Source: Linum tenue (lineage: Eukaryota > Streptophyta > Magnoliopsida > Malpighiales > Linaceae). Taken from it: 64,000 nucleotides of DNA. Below, piece after piece: positions 34,591 through 46,140 of the stretch. Where the stretch lies: NCBI GenBank assembly GCA_946122785.1, contig CAMGYJ010000011.1, forward strand, positions 12,152,001 to 12,216,000, written 5' to 3'. The stretch's first letter is position 1, and the number at the start of each line of letters is the position of its first letter. Under the pieces are notes generated by a model that saw only the letters and a program-made list of their open reading frames with translations, did not search any database and was not told the origin of the DNA. The position numbers and the translations under genes were made by a program.

Positions 34591-35260
34591 TTACAAGGTT
34601 CATCTCAGCCAACATGATGGAATATTTTATATCGACTCCATGGACTACAAGCGACAGGTTTGTAGACCGATCTACTTAATAACAACAAGACCAAACATCA
34701 ATTACACCACCCCCCAACAATTGAGGTAATTCCTAGAAGCTCCAAACATCACTTCTCCTATAGTGCAGCTTACCAACTCCATGTTTATACCGACTTAGAT
34801 TGGGAAGGGTGTTTGGAAGCAAGAAAGTACTCTGACTATTTCATCCTTTCGAGACCTTCTCTTTATCTCTTTGTAATCGAAAAAATAGATAAAATATGAC
34901 GATCGTCAACCAAAGCAGAATACATGCCATGACTCTAGCTATAGCAAAAATTTGAATGGATGGCCCATATTCTCAAAGATTTTCAAATCAATCATCCACA
35001 ATCTGCTCAACTATTTGACAACAACCGATTGGTATTTCAAACACTCAATTTCGTCCTCCACGAGCACACCAAGCACTTCAAAATGTCTGACAATTCATGA
35101 AAAAAACATACATACATCCAATTTGTTGCAAACACATTTCATCCCTTCACCTCACCGATTTGCATACATCTTTACAGATGTTTTGTGTCCTAAATGATTC
35201 GATGACTTTCTCTTCAATTTTGGTATGCACATTTTTGTTGCCAACACGCTTACAGGGAAG
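34590..35260 (+). pseudogene. Ty1/copia pol relic (end of RT and RNase H)
   Basis: Conceptual reading gives TRPNINYTTPQQLR then FLEAP (the copia block TRPDI-Q-FMHAP), then YTDLDWEGC (RNase H first Asp), RSSTKAEY (second acidic residue) and HEHTKHFKMSDN (the terminal HERTKHI-D block) in correct order. Several stops and frame changes are present. The LTRs are not recognisable. Confidence 0.6.
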
Positions 35261-35887
35261 TATTAGATGAACCGATTAATCTATCGATTCAGGAGAAGCA
35301 AAGAGCAACACCTCCATCAAATCAAGGCTCCGACTGTCACCCAATTCAAAATGAAAGGCCAGCGCAACATCGTTTGACAATAGAGATTGTTGCTATAACT
35401 TGAAGACAAATAATCTACTATCGACGGAAAGTCACAGTATGTGAGGTTACTCACGTTTTTTAACCACATAAATATATATGTATTTTACTTTTTTGCAGTG
35501 CCGATTTTCCAATCCGTTAAAGCATATATCAACATATATACCGTCTATCTTGAGATGGTTAAAAAAATGTTTATTTATTTATTTATATAATGTGGTTAAA
35601 AAAGATGTTTGGTAATTGAGATTTTGGTCATTAACTATTCATACATCATCCACAACAATAAACAGAAGAACAGCATAAATATGGCGAAAAGTCTGTCAAT
35701 TTTTTTGTTCATCATCTGTCACAATCTCATTTGTTCATGTGTGAGAGAAGAAACAACCATGCCGAATCTAACCTGAACGTCTTCCAACTTTACAAAACTG
35801 TGTATAGCATCCCAGAGGCAGAAAGTTAAGATTAATCTACGTTATGGAATCCGCCTTGCTCCAGAAACTACTTTTACTCATTCATCA
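35261..35887. other. Spacer downstream of MYB gene 2
   Basis: No gene. Includes the presumed 3' untranslated region of the minus-strand MYB gene 2 next to 35888 and an AT-rich stretch with TTTAACCACATAAAT motifs. Confidence 0.4.
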
Positions 35888-36767
35888 TCACTGCCCCTGC
35901 AACTCCGGGAACCCTTCAATTCCCCCGGCTTGGACAAACAGATCATACCAGAAATCCATGGCGTCGTCAATACTCGGACCGTAAATCCCCGGGGCAGGAT
36001 CGATGACCGAGAAGTCCAACGAATCAAATTGGTCATCAAACTGCAAGTATTCCCCTGAAACTTCCGGCGAATAATTCGTCAGTTCCCCTGCCTCAGGCTC
36101 CGACCATAAGCTCTCGTCGATCAACGGAAACTGCTCCACCGACGAGGGCGACGGCGTTTCGTCATAACTCCTCGTCTCCGCTGTGGAGATCGTGTTTTCG
36201 GTCACGGATGAAACATCACCGCCGGCGCTGATCGACGGTTGAGGAGACAGAGCCCCGGTACCCTGCCTCTCCGAAACAGAGGAAATTCCTCCTTCACTAT
36301 TCTTGTTCCTCAATCTCTTCTTCAAATGGGTATGCCACACATTCTTAATCTCGTTGTCCGTCCTCCCCGGCAGCTTCGCCGCAATCGCCGACCACCGGTT
36401 GCCGAGCGATTCGTGGAGGTTGATGATCGCATCCTCTTCTTCCCTAGTGAAATTGCCTCTCTTGATGTCCGGATTCAGGTAGTTTATCCAACGGAGGCGG
36501 CAGCTCTTCCCACACCTCAACAAGCCTGCAAATTAAAAGTTCAACAGAGAGACCCAATTCAGATTTCCTGTTCGGATATACTTGTTTCCATTTTCTTTTC
36601 CGTGTATGGAAGGTGAATTGGGGTAATTAATTACCGGCGAGCTTAGGCAGGGCGCGCCAGTTGCTGTGGCCGTGTTTTCGAATGTAGGAGATGAGGATTT
36701 GGTCCTCTTTGGGAGTCCACGGGCCTCTGTTCAGGCCCATCTTCTCGCAGCAAGGAGCTCTCCCCAT
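35888..36767 (-). CDS. R2R3-MYB transcription factor, subgroup 2 (MYB13/14/15-like), gene 2
   Basis: Complement of 36635-36767 joined to 35888-36525, 256 residues. Starts [20 protein letters not shown], the canonical subgroup-2 N-terminus. R2 spans about residues 14-61 and R3 about 67-112, with intact Trp residues and the [20 protein letters not shown] helix. The single intron splits the same Gly codon as in gene 1. The usual second intron is missing here too. The acidic tail contains [16 protein letters not shown] and ends in [20 protein letters not shown], the subgroup-2 C-terminal motif. It is expected to act in the nucleus as an activator of stress or phenylpropanoid genes. It is transcribed in the same direction as gene 1, about 8.9 kb away, so the two are probably a tandem duplicate pair separated by later insertions. 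Confidence 0.94.
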
Positions 36768-36920
36768 CTTCTTAAAAATGATGAAGCTGCTGAATGGATA
36801 AAGGGAGAAATGGGTTTCTCCTTCTCCTGTTTGTGGGTATGAAGAAAGTATGAACTGGTAAATCAAAGGGAGGGAGAACGCTGAGTCTGCTCTGTTCATC
36901 AGGAAGAGGGATTTGAGGTA

Positions 36921-36926
36921 CTTATA
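36921..36926 (-). promoter_or_regulatory. TATA box of MYB gene 2
   Basis: Minus-strand CCTATAAGTACCTCAAA about 155 bp upstream of the ATG. The TACCTCAAA and later GAACAGAGC blocks are shared with the gene 1 promoter. Confidence 0.6.
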
Positions 36927-37132
36927 GGGGGGAAGGTGGATTCCACCCACGGCCACGAGGGATATGAATGAAAAGTCGGGACAACATGCGATTAAAGTAA
37001 TTGCCTGTCTTCCTTGTTCTTTTTTGTTTTACTTCATCTGTTCAAATGTCTCTCCCGTTATTGTAAGTTTCCGGGAAAATCCCTTCCTATCCCCACTGGG
37101 CACTACATGAATTTTATATTATCTCTCACTGC

Positions 37133-37360
37133 TAGGTGCAACGGTTCGGTCCAACCAAAGAACTGCGGTTCATAAGTATAAGATATTCTATGATCAAGAA
37201 TTGGTTAATCATGCTTTCGGTCCATTTGATCTGGTTCGGCCCGATTCAAATATCAGTTTGATCCATCATTTTTTCAGTAATTGTAAATTCATGTGAACCA
37301 GGACCGTATTGTATTATATTCGGTTCAGTTTGATCCGGTACAAACCATTGCACATCCCTA
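37133..37360. mobile_element. hAT MITE (TGCAACGGTTCGG type)
   Basis: 228 bp. The ends TAGGTGCAACGG and (inverted) TAGGGATGTGCAATGG share a core. The 8-bp duplication is CTCACTGC (37125-37132) and CTCACTAC (37361-37368). It lies just upstream of MYB gene 2. Confidence 0.65.
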
Positions 37361-37883
37361 CTCACTACACAATCATCGGTTCGTGTTTGGATTGGGTATT
37401 TGAGAGACAAAGTTATACTTTATACATGTTCTTTTATTTATTAATGACACTATGTTTGGGTAGTAAACTAGCTAGTAATCATACTATCTACTCGTTAAAT
37501 AGTCACGCATTCATAAAATAATGTTAACGTTTTAATTTCTCATACATCGTCTTATAAAAAGATCAAACTTCTCAAAGTACAAAAACTTTAAAAATATATT
37601 AAAAAAAACCATAGTGGTTTGATGTGTGTGTGACAGTAGTGAGATAGTATAAATTCTTATCATAGTGTGGATTTCCAATATGACATTCATTTTACAAAAA
37701 TTTAGCAAAATATTTCCACGTCATTTTATTCTTATCATAGTGTGGATTTCCAAGATGACATTCATTTTAAAAAAAATCAGTAAAATATTTTCATGTCACT
37801 ATACAACTGTCATATCATTATATTATTACAATTTTGACAGTATTTATGATAATGTTATCAGTCTCATAATGATATGTTATGAG

Positions 37884-38242
37884 TCAAGGGTGTGCAACGG
37901 TCCAGCCTCGTACCAGTCGAACTAAAACCATGAGAATCGCGATCTAATAGTAAAAGAAATCTTAGGATCATGAACTGGACCGCTAATGCATTCAATGCGG
38001 TTCAAAGGCGAAGTGTCACCCTTCGCCCTTCAGTCTCACATATTCCCTCTTTTCACAAAGTTCGAGTATATTCGTTCCTCTTCCTTCAATCGAACAACTT
38101 CATTTCTCTCCGAGCAGGAAAGTGTGAATCTGATTCATTTTTCTTCAGTTTGTAAATTTTAGGGAACCATTGACCGTATCATATTCGTTGTGGTCCAAAT
38201 ATCGGTTTGGTCCGGTGCGGATCAAACTGTTGCACACCCCTA
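37884..38242. mobile_element. hAT MITE, same family as 37133-37360
   Basis: Ends AGGGTGTGCAACGGTCC and (inverted) TAGGGGTGTGCAACAGTTTG. Flanking octamers GTTATGAG and AGTATGAG match 6 of 8. The shared core with the preceding element indicates one family inserted twice within 1 kb. Confidence 0.6.
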
Positions 38243-38709
38243 AGTATGAGAGTGGTGTGATAGTATGAAGTCTTATCTTTGAGAAAAAAATTTGATATCA
38301 TCATTCTACTATCATATAATGGTGTTACAGTGATAGTATTGCAATCAACACATGTTTTGAAGTGCTAATTTTTTGCTCAAATATACAGCAAAATAAATAT
38401 AATTGTGTATATAATAATTAATACATTTTTTATATGCAGAAGTTTTAAAATTATGTGTACAACGAATAAAATACGACTCAATTAAGAGAAAAAAATTTTA
38501 GAAAAGTAGGTCTTGATTAGTAAAAAATATCTCACTTTTGAATTTCGTGAGAAAATTAAACTCATAACCATTTTAATATAACGGCGATATACAACTCTAG
38601 ATTAACGTTTTCTACTTTTGTAACCCTATCCGTTCAAAAAAGATCAAATTGAAAGCGAACCGAAAACTTTGGTTGTATCATTCTTTCCTAGTGTACTCAA
38701 TTACTCATG

Positions 38710-38713
<4 letters not shown>

Positions 38714-38761
<48 letters not shown>
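38714..38761. repeat. (AT)n microsatellite
   Basis: About 24 uninterrupted AT units. Confidence 0.95.
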
Positions 38762-38762
<1 letters not shown>

Positions 38763-39289
38763 CTGGAGCTTGAAAAAACGTGGGGTTTTCTCTCAAAGAT
38801 GAGGTGTATTTGGCCTACTAAATTTTGCACGTGAGCTGCCCACTTGATTACTCATAATAAAAAAAATGTTTTGTTCAGCCATTATTGTTGAGAGAAAAAT
38901 AACGGCTACATCTGTTTTATTCTAGGTTTGTTAGGTAATATAATCTCCTATTTTTCCATACAAAACAAAGACCAACACAAAAACAGCTAGGATTGTATTT
39001 CACATTTAAAAAAACGGTGGGGAAAAGCAAAAAGAAATTGGGTATTATTTGGGTCAAAGTCTTACTTGTCAGCTGAAATTTTAGGGCCACAAGCCCAAAT
39101 TACTGATTAAGCTCCTCCAAGTGGGGGACTACATATAACATATTTTAACAAGATTGATACTTCTCTTCTTTTGCTTCAAATAATAATGTATCTGAAAGCA
39201 AATGACATTTTTCAGTTTGATGACATAAAATTTTCCCGCAATAATAGCTCATTTTTCTAGTTATAATCGTATAGAAACTATGCATAAGA

Positions 39290-39321
<32 letters not shown>
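39290..39321. repeat. (TTA)n microsatellite
   Basis: About ten uninterrupted TTA units. Confidence 0.95.
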
Positions 39322-39323
<2 letters not shown>

Positions 39324-40439
39324 ACTTGTTTAAGTTTTATTAATTGGAAATAGCTTAAACGATGTTTCTACCAGAATGACTACGTACATTTGTTCAGCAA
39401 ATTTATTATGAATAATATTTTTTTCATGATGAGAAATTAGGTCCCTAGAATATCCGGCAACTTCATTGAAATACGCAATTCGAGCTATGTCGTGGACACT
39501 AAGCCCCCCGCCATAACAATAGGTTGTGTGAATCGGACTCAAAACTAATTGTCAGGAAAAAATATTGTTTCACCTAAATAATTTATTCATTAAAATACAC
39601 GTAACATCTCGAATCTTTTTTCAACAAGATATTGTCCGCTTTGGGTCTAGACTCTCACAAATTTCACATTGGAATGCATATTAAAGTAACTTCCCATAAG
39701 GTCACCCGTTCTTGCAGTGCTCCACAGTATATCTTGTCGGGGAAATGTTTCAAATAAGCGGGCAACTTAAAATATAAAAGAAAAACATGTACTTATCAAG
39801 AAACAAATATCTACTTAAATCAAGGACAAAAAAAAAACAGCACAACTATCTCCTAAGAAATAGTGGACAATTTTGAATTTTCCTAAACTTACAACTGTTT
39901 GGACTTTTTTGGATATATATACTGTGGAATTCCAATAATACACAACTCCAATTAATCAATCAAGTGGCCTTTGTCTAATTCCACAGTGCATATATCCAAT
40001 GACTTACCAGCGCGCATTCACATTGGTCAATATAAATAAATAAATTTTTTTGTTCTTTATTATTTGTCACTTAACCCATTGGTCGAGATTTATATATATT
40101 GTTACTTTAAGACTTTAGTTGGAAATTAAACCAAGTAGTCATTCCTGTCCCCCTCGTTGACGAAATTAAGCCACATGACATGTCATGTACTTATTGGGAG
40201 CGGCCAATTATAGGGTCTTTAATACAAGTTTGTTAATTAACTCGATCATATATTATATGTTGAACCTGTACTATGACGGGTTTAAATCTGTTAATAATAC
40301 TAGAACTAGATTAGTCAATCTTTATCCAATGATATTGATTCATTGAGATACAAAGAAATATATTCAACGGTTATATCAAAAGGAGTGTTGCATACTTCGG
40401 GGAGTATCGAATATTAAGATGTATGTCTGTGTGTTCTTA

Positions 40440-41173
40440 GATAACACAGAGAAAAGTCTTGATGGATCGTCTATCACGAGAATTAGGAATGATCTTCAGG
40501 ATAATAAGGAAATTGAAGATCAACTAATAATGGCATTTCTAATTTTCTATTATGAACTTCTCAAAATGACGACTCTAACAACATGTCTCATCTTCGTTAA
40601 TGTACTGTTACTGATCAATGTATTGATAGACAATGTGTTGTCTGAACTGATATTTTTATTAAACGGTATTAAAACAAAAAAGTTTGGAGACAGATTGTAT
40701 TTAGGAGCTGGTCAGCAACATCATTGTCACTTTCACTTGGCATATATTTGTCTTTTTTCTATTTATGAATTCATGATTGCATTACGAAAAAGAGTTTAGA
40801 ATCGAGAGTCGAAACTATACAAGATGTACATATGCCCGAGGCAATGATCCAATTCACATCAAACCGAATCGATATTTGAATCAAATTTGAATAGATCGAA
40901 CATATTTGGATTCGGTTTTGATCCTATGAATTATTTTCAATGCGAAGAAAAAATGGACGAAAATTAAATTTAAACCGAATTGAAGCGAACCAAACATGTT
41001 TCTGGTCCGGTTCTAATCCTCATTTTCCCTTTGTTTTTTATCCGGTCTTACATCAATCTGATCCGCTTGTAAACCAAGTCGACCAATCCCACCCTAGGGC
41101 AGATACAACATATATCGTTCATTTATGGCGTATAATCTTCCATTACCGGCCGGTCGCTACCATACACCACGGT
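40440..41173 (+). repeat. 734-bp direct repeat, left copy flanking the LINE
   Basis: Starts GATAACACAGAGAAAAGTC and ends ACCATACACCACGGT. It matches 43973-44705 with about 20 substitutions and a few small indels by eye (about 97%). It abuts the 5'-truncated end of the LINE exactly. It contains an open frame of about 120 codons with no known features. The changes between copies are mostly amino-acid altering, so the frame is not evidently under constraint. Confidence 0.92.
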
Positions 41174-43972
41174 GGCGTCTGTGAATGAGACACTAATGGT
41201 GCTCATACCTAAGAAGAGGAATCTTTACGATGTTGCTGATTTACGCCCTATTCGCCTGTGCAACGTGGCCTACAAAACGCTTACGAAGTGCTTAGCGAAC
41301 CGTCTGAAACCGTTTATGCCCCTGGTCTAGTGGTAATACCACTAGCTTTGAACCTGGAGGTCCCAGGTTCAAATCCCTTCAGTAGTACCTACCTAATCAC
41401 AAAAAAGTAAACCTATATCACCCTTATCTAAAAAAAAAAAATCAGACGAGTTTCGTTCCGGGGCGTAATATTCAAAGTAACATTATCATTCTGCAGGAGG
41501 TAGTTCATACCATGCACACAAAGGTGGGGAAGAAAGGACAGATGGTGATCAAAATTGATCTGGCTAAGGCATATGACTGGTTGAGCTGGAGCTTCGTCAC
41601 GAGCACTCTCTTTGCCGCAGGTCTCCCGGAGAAGTTCGTCGATGCGATCGTGGCCTGCCTAACGTCCGCGTTAATGGAGATACTATGGAATGGGGAGTCG
41701 TCGGAGTCTTTCAAGCCTTCCAGAGGGCTACGCCAGGGCTGCCATCTCTCCCCGTACATCTTCATGCTGTGCATTGAACGACTGGGGCACTTGATTGAGG
41801 AGGAGCTGAGCAAGAAGCGGTGGAAACCAGTCCAGCTTGTGCGGGGAGGAACTAAGCTAACCCACATCTTTTTTGCAGATGATTTGGTGCTTTTTGCTGA
41901 AGCCTCCTTGGACCAAGCAGAAGTCATCACGTCTTGCCTGCAAAGATTTTGCGCAGCCTCCGGGGAGCTCGTTAGCAACGAAAACTCTCGGGTGTTCTTT
42001 TCCAAGAACATGAAGCGGGAAGCTTGCAAAGAGATCAGCGACTGCCTTCAGATTCCTATGACACAGGACTTGGGGCGGTACCTTGGCATGCCCGTTCTTC
42101 ATGGTCGTGTGACTAAACATACTTATCGTTATATTATTGATCGTATTGACCAGCGTCTTGCAGGGTGGAAGGCGGAGAATTTATCCCTTGCAGGTCGTGT
42201 GACGCTCGCCATTTCTGTGCTGAATGCCATACCATCCTACGTCATGCAAACCTCATTGCTCCCTGCAGGAGTCTGCGACTACTTGGATCGTAAAATACGC
42301 GCTTTCGTTTGGGGCTCTCAGAAAGGAAGGAGGCGGATCCATCTGGTAAATTGGGAAACAATTTGCCTTCCTAAAGATCAGGGGGGGGGGGCTAGGGTTA
42401 AGAAACACGCGTGACCTGAACAAGGCGTACTTTCTGAAGCTTGCTTGGGGAATCCTCAAGCACCCGGAGGAGCTGTGGGTTCGTGTGCTGAAAGAGAAGT
42501 ACCTCCGCGAAGGCCCGAACGGGGTGGAACTCCGACGTAAGACTCGATGCTCGCAGCTTTGGAGGGGAGTGCGACGCGTTTGGAATACGATGCTTGAAGG
42601 AGTGCGGTGGAGCATTCGAGACGGCGCCAACACTATGTTTTGGCAGGACAAGTGGGTTGATAGAGGCATTGTGTTGGCGGACCACTTATTACCCACGGCG
42701 GGAGACATTGACCTTCACGCCTCCGTTGCTAGCATGACTACGCTGACAGGTGAGTGGGATGTAGACCTGATTTCTAGTATCTTACCAAATGATGTGTTCT
42801 TGCAGGTGATCGGGATGCCGCCGCCCAAACCGGAGCTTGGGGAGGACGAGATGGTATGGGGTCTGGAACCAAAAGGCAACTTCACCCTGAAGTCGGCGTA
42901 CCAGCTCGTGGCAGCAATCAACGGTGACGAGGCGCATCCGGGGTGGAAGGCGGTGTGGAAGTGGCCCGGCCCGAGCCGTGTCCGTCACTTCCTATGGCTA
43001 GCTTCTCACGGAGTGCTCATGACCAACGAGGAGAGGAGGCGGCGACACCTAGCAACCACCACGACGTGCCAGCGCTGTAAGCAGCATTCTGAGTCGCCGG
43101 AACATGTTTTTCGGACGTGTAGCTTTGCGAGACAAGTGTGGGATTCAGCTCTCCCATCGGCGGCAGCTAACTCGGATTCTCGTGAATTCAATGTGTGGTT
43201 CATGCACCATTTGTCGAACCCAGACACTCAGGTTCGTTTTGGATTTACTGTATGGTTCCTGTGGCGCTCGCGGAATGATTACATCTTCGCAGACATCGAG
43301 GAGGCACCAAATAAGCTTTCGCAAAATATCCACGCCTGGGAGGTCATCGCGCAACAGAGCAAGGCAGCAGAACACACTATATCACTGGGGAGGTCGGGGT
43401 TGCGTCGAGACGTGGATGTAGGGTGGAGACCAGCCCCGACAGGGTGGCTCACAGTGAACTCTGATGGCTCGTTTTTGTGGGAATCAGGGTCTACTGCTGC
43501 AGGAGGTGCGCTTAGAGACAGGCAGGGTCGCTTATTGGGGGCTTACTCGATGAATCTGGGGAGGTGTTCAATCACCCGCGCAGAGCTATGGGGTGCCAAC
43601 ATGGTCTTCGACTGGCTTGGGACCTTGGTTACAAGAACGTGGAGGTGCAACTTGATTCCACTACTGCCGTGCATCTTCTTGCAGAGTCCGCTTCGACGAA
43701 CCACCAGCACGCTATCCTTGTGCTATCTTTTCAGGAACTGCAGAAACGTGACTGAGATATCCGAGTTACGCATATTTACAGGGAAGGAAATTTCCTTGCT
43801 GATTACTTGGCTCATCTGGGTTATTCTCTTCCTCCGGGAACTCATGTTGTCGATCCGAGTGATCCTTATATTTGCCACTGGCTTCTATATGACTCTGTTG
43901 GCGGTTTTACCGTTCGTTCGATTACTTAATTGAGGTTACGGTGCTTTGCACCTTTTCACACAAAAAAAAAAA
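41174..43972 (+). mobile_element. 5'-truncated plant LINE (L1-type non-LTR retrotransposon)
   Basis: The sequence begins within the reverse transcriptase (LIPKKRNLYDVADLRPI, a LINE RT block), is interrupted by a SINE at 41318-41441, and resumes at QTSFVPGRNIQSNI. The catalytic box FADD is near 41875. A frame change at about 42393 (run of G) precedes the zf-RVT zinc-binding region (about 43030-43150; CQRCKQHSESPEHVFRTC). An RNase H domain follows (NSDGSF near 43458, AELWGA near 43580, LDSTTAV in another frame near 43650). Stops and shifts disable RNase H. An A-rich tail sits at 43961-43972. Endonuclease and ORF1 are missing. Flanking direct repeats are unusually long (about 733 bp). Confidence 0.88.
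41318..41441 (+). mobile_element. tRNA-derived SINE inside the LINE
   Basis: An RNA polymerase III A box TGGTCTAGTGG (41323-41333) and B box GGTTCAAATCC (41366-41376) are spaced like a tRNA gene. A short unrelated body and an A11 tail (41431-41441) follow. It splits the LINE RT frame between LKPFM and QTSFVPG. A target duplication is not evident and some LINE bases seem lost at the junction. Confidence 0.8.
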
Positions 43973-44705
43973 GATAACACAGAGAAAAGTCTTGATGGAT
44001 CGTCTATCACGAGAATTAGGAATGATCTTCAGGATAATAAGGAAATTGAAGATCAACTAATAATGGCATTTCTAATTTTCTATTATGAACTTCTCAAAAT
44101 GACGACTCTAACAAAATGTCTCATCTTCGTTAATGTACTGTTACTGATCAATGTATTGATAGACAATGTGTTGTCTGAACTGATATTTTTATTAAACAAT
44201 ATTAAAACAAAAAAGTTTGGAGACAGATTGTATTTAGGAGCTGGTCAGCAACATCATTGTCACTTTCACTTGGCATATATATGTATTTTTTCTATTTATG
44301 AATTCATGATTGCATTACGAGAATGAGTTTAGAATCGAGAGTCGAAACTATACAAGCTGTACATATGCCCGAGGCAACGATCCAATTCACATCGAACCGA
44401 ATCGATATTTGAATCAAATTTAATTAGATCGAACATATTTGGATTCGGTTTTGATCCTATGAATTATTTTCAATGCGAAAAAAATGGACGAAAATTAAAT
44501 TTGAACCGAATTGAAGGGAACCAAACATGTTTCTGGTCCGGTTCTAATTCTCATTTTCCCTTTGTTTTTTATCCGGTCTTACATCAATTTGATCCGCTTG
44601 TAAACCAAGTCGACCAATCCCACCCATAGGGCAGATACAACATATATCGTTCATGTGTGGCGTATAATCTTCCATTACCGGCCAGTCGCTACCATACACC
44701 ACGGT
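43973..44705 (+). repeat. 733-bp direct repeat, right copy flanking the LINE
   Basis: Begins GATAACACAGAG immediately after the LINE poly(A) tail and ends with the same CACCACGGT as the left copy, then diverges. Confidence 0.92.
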
Positions 44706-45186
44706 TTTGGGCTCGCAGCTACTCAAACCCGAAGTCGAATATCATTACTTAGGTAATCAGAGCGAGAGCATAAGAGCGTTAATTTTGAAGAATTTAATAT
44801 CGAGAGTGTGAATAGAGTATTATTATCAAATACTTATAATTAATAAATTATTATTTTCTGTGCTTATTATGCAAACGATATGGAAATATCTAAAAACATG
44901 CTTGAAATTTGATGAGATTGTGCTCACTTTGCTTATGATTTAGTTGTCACAAACCTAGCTAGCTAGGCTCTTTCTTCTCATATCATAATCAAAGGTGCTT
45001 CCGCTGAGCAGGCTAATGAAGGAAGCCGATTTGTCATTAAGCAGTAGGAGAGCCAGAAATTCGAACGAGCACTGACTTTAATTGTCGTAATTAAGTAGTG
45101 AGCTATGGAAGACGAGGTAGCTTCATGAAGTCAACAGCAGGGTTTTGGTGATCCAATGGAAATGCGTTAGGGTGGAAACTGAATTT
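44706..45186. other. Spacer, no gene
   Basis: AT-rich single-copy-looking sequence between the LINE duplication and the next inverted-repeat element. Nothing recognised. Confidence 0.4.
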
Positions 45187-45621
45187 CTAGTAGCCACCGT
45201 GGCTACATCAGTATCCACCATTTATTTTCTTCTCTTTCCTCTTTTTTTAATCTTATGGTTAAGATGGGCTCAGGATAATTTTGGAAGAAAAAAAAGGACC
45301 ACACCTGATTATTCTATATATTCTACCCTAACCCTACTTCTACAGCCAAACCCGCCGTAGCCGCAAGCTCTCACTCTCCCCAACGATGGCTTAGGGTTTG
45401 CTTGTCCGACGACTCCTTCCGCGCGCTTCTTTCTCCGACCACGGGCGAGTCACCAGTCGGATGGGTGGCGATCCGAGCAGCCTGACCACATCGTCGTCCA
45501 CCTCGACGGAGATCCTACCTGCCGAATTCCCCGCCGTCTACCAACGGAGCCGGCGATTACCTCGACTCGCCCCCGCCGCTCTTCGACTCTCCCGACGGAT
45601 TCCACCACATCTACGCCGGAA

Positions 45622-45735
45622 ATGTCAAAGGGATCAATGCTGCAGCTGTTGACCTTTGGGGAAGCCATATCTATCGGTCCTCACAAACCAGAGAAGCTCT
45701 TCCCTATCCTCGACATGTACGAGACCATTTCAGGT
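45622..45735 (+). pseudogene. Captured EXO70 (exocyst subunit) exon fragment
   Basis: Reads SKGSMLQLLTFGEAISIGP, then HKPEKLFPILDMYETISG before a GTATGA donor-like site. The L-FGEAI...PEKLF-LLDMYE-- pattern is highly specific to plant EXO70 vesicle-tethering proteins. Upstream GC-rich sequence (45385-45620) may be leader or another captured piece. The match covers under 40 residues of a protein usually 600-700 long, so this is a passenger fragment. Confidence 0.65.
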
Positions 45736-45829
45736 ATGATTCCCTACCTAGATTTTCTATATGCAAGTGGAGCTGGTTCGTGTGTTAGAATCGATTGCCA
45801 CGAACTTCAGAGAAGGTTAGGTGATTCAG

Positions 45830-46140
45830 TTTTTTTCGTAGTGGTAGTGTTATTGTCGTATTGGTATAGTTTTTGTCGCATTGGTATTATTTTGTCGCAT
45901 TGGTATTGATTTTGTCGCATTGGTATTGATTTTGTTACATTGGTATTGATTTTGTCGCATTGGTAGTGATTAAATCTGCAATGGTATTGATGTTTTGTGA
46001 AATGGTAGTGTTTTTATTTCTTGAATGGTAGTTTTCGTGTAATGGTATAAATTTAATTCTGCAATGGTAGTTTTCGTGTAATGGTATAGATTTATTTCCG
46101 CAATGGTATTGATATTTTTCAAAGTGGTAGTCTTTGTCTA
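45830..46140. repeat. About 20-bp minisatellite (TTGTCGCATTGGTATTGAT unit)
   Basis: More than ten degenerate units of 19-24 bp with the core GCATTGGTATTGATTTTGTC occur. Units in the first half are nearly identical, and later ones drift to GCAATGGTAGTTTTCGTG. Confidence 0.85.

Larger units (their letters stand above)
38243..40439. other. AT-rich intergenic region with microsatellites
   Basis: No gene found. It holds an (AT)n run and a (TTA)n run. A small dyad (GGATATATATACTGTGGAATT with TTCCACAGTGCATATATCC) near 39911-39999 may be the remains of a short inverted-repeat element. Confidence 0.45.

Noticed and set aside
40419..40799. 126-codon open frame, repeated at 43946-44326
   Set aside because: Conserved only because the DNA is duplicated. 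Changes between copies are mostly amino-acid altering, and the composition is that of AT-rich non-coding DNA.
41318..41390. Possible tRNA gene
   Set aside because: It has A and B boxes but no credible cloverleaf acceptor stem, is followed by an unrelated body and A tail, and splits a LINE. A SINE is the better call.
45398..45652. 84-codon frame upstream of the EXO70 fragment
   Set aside because: Ser/Arg-rich frame produced by GC-rich captured leader. It overlaps the EXO70 frame in another phase and no family is recognised.
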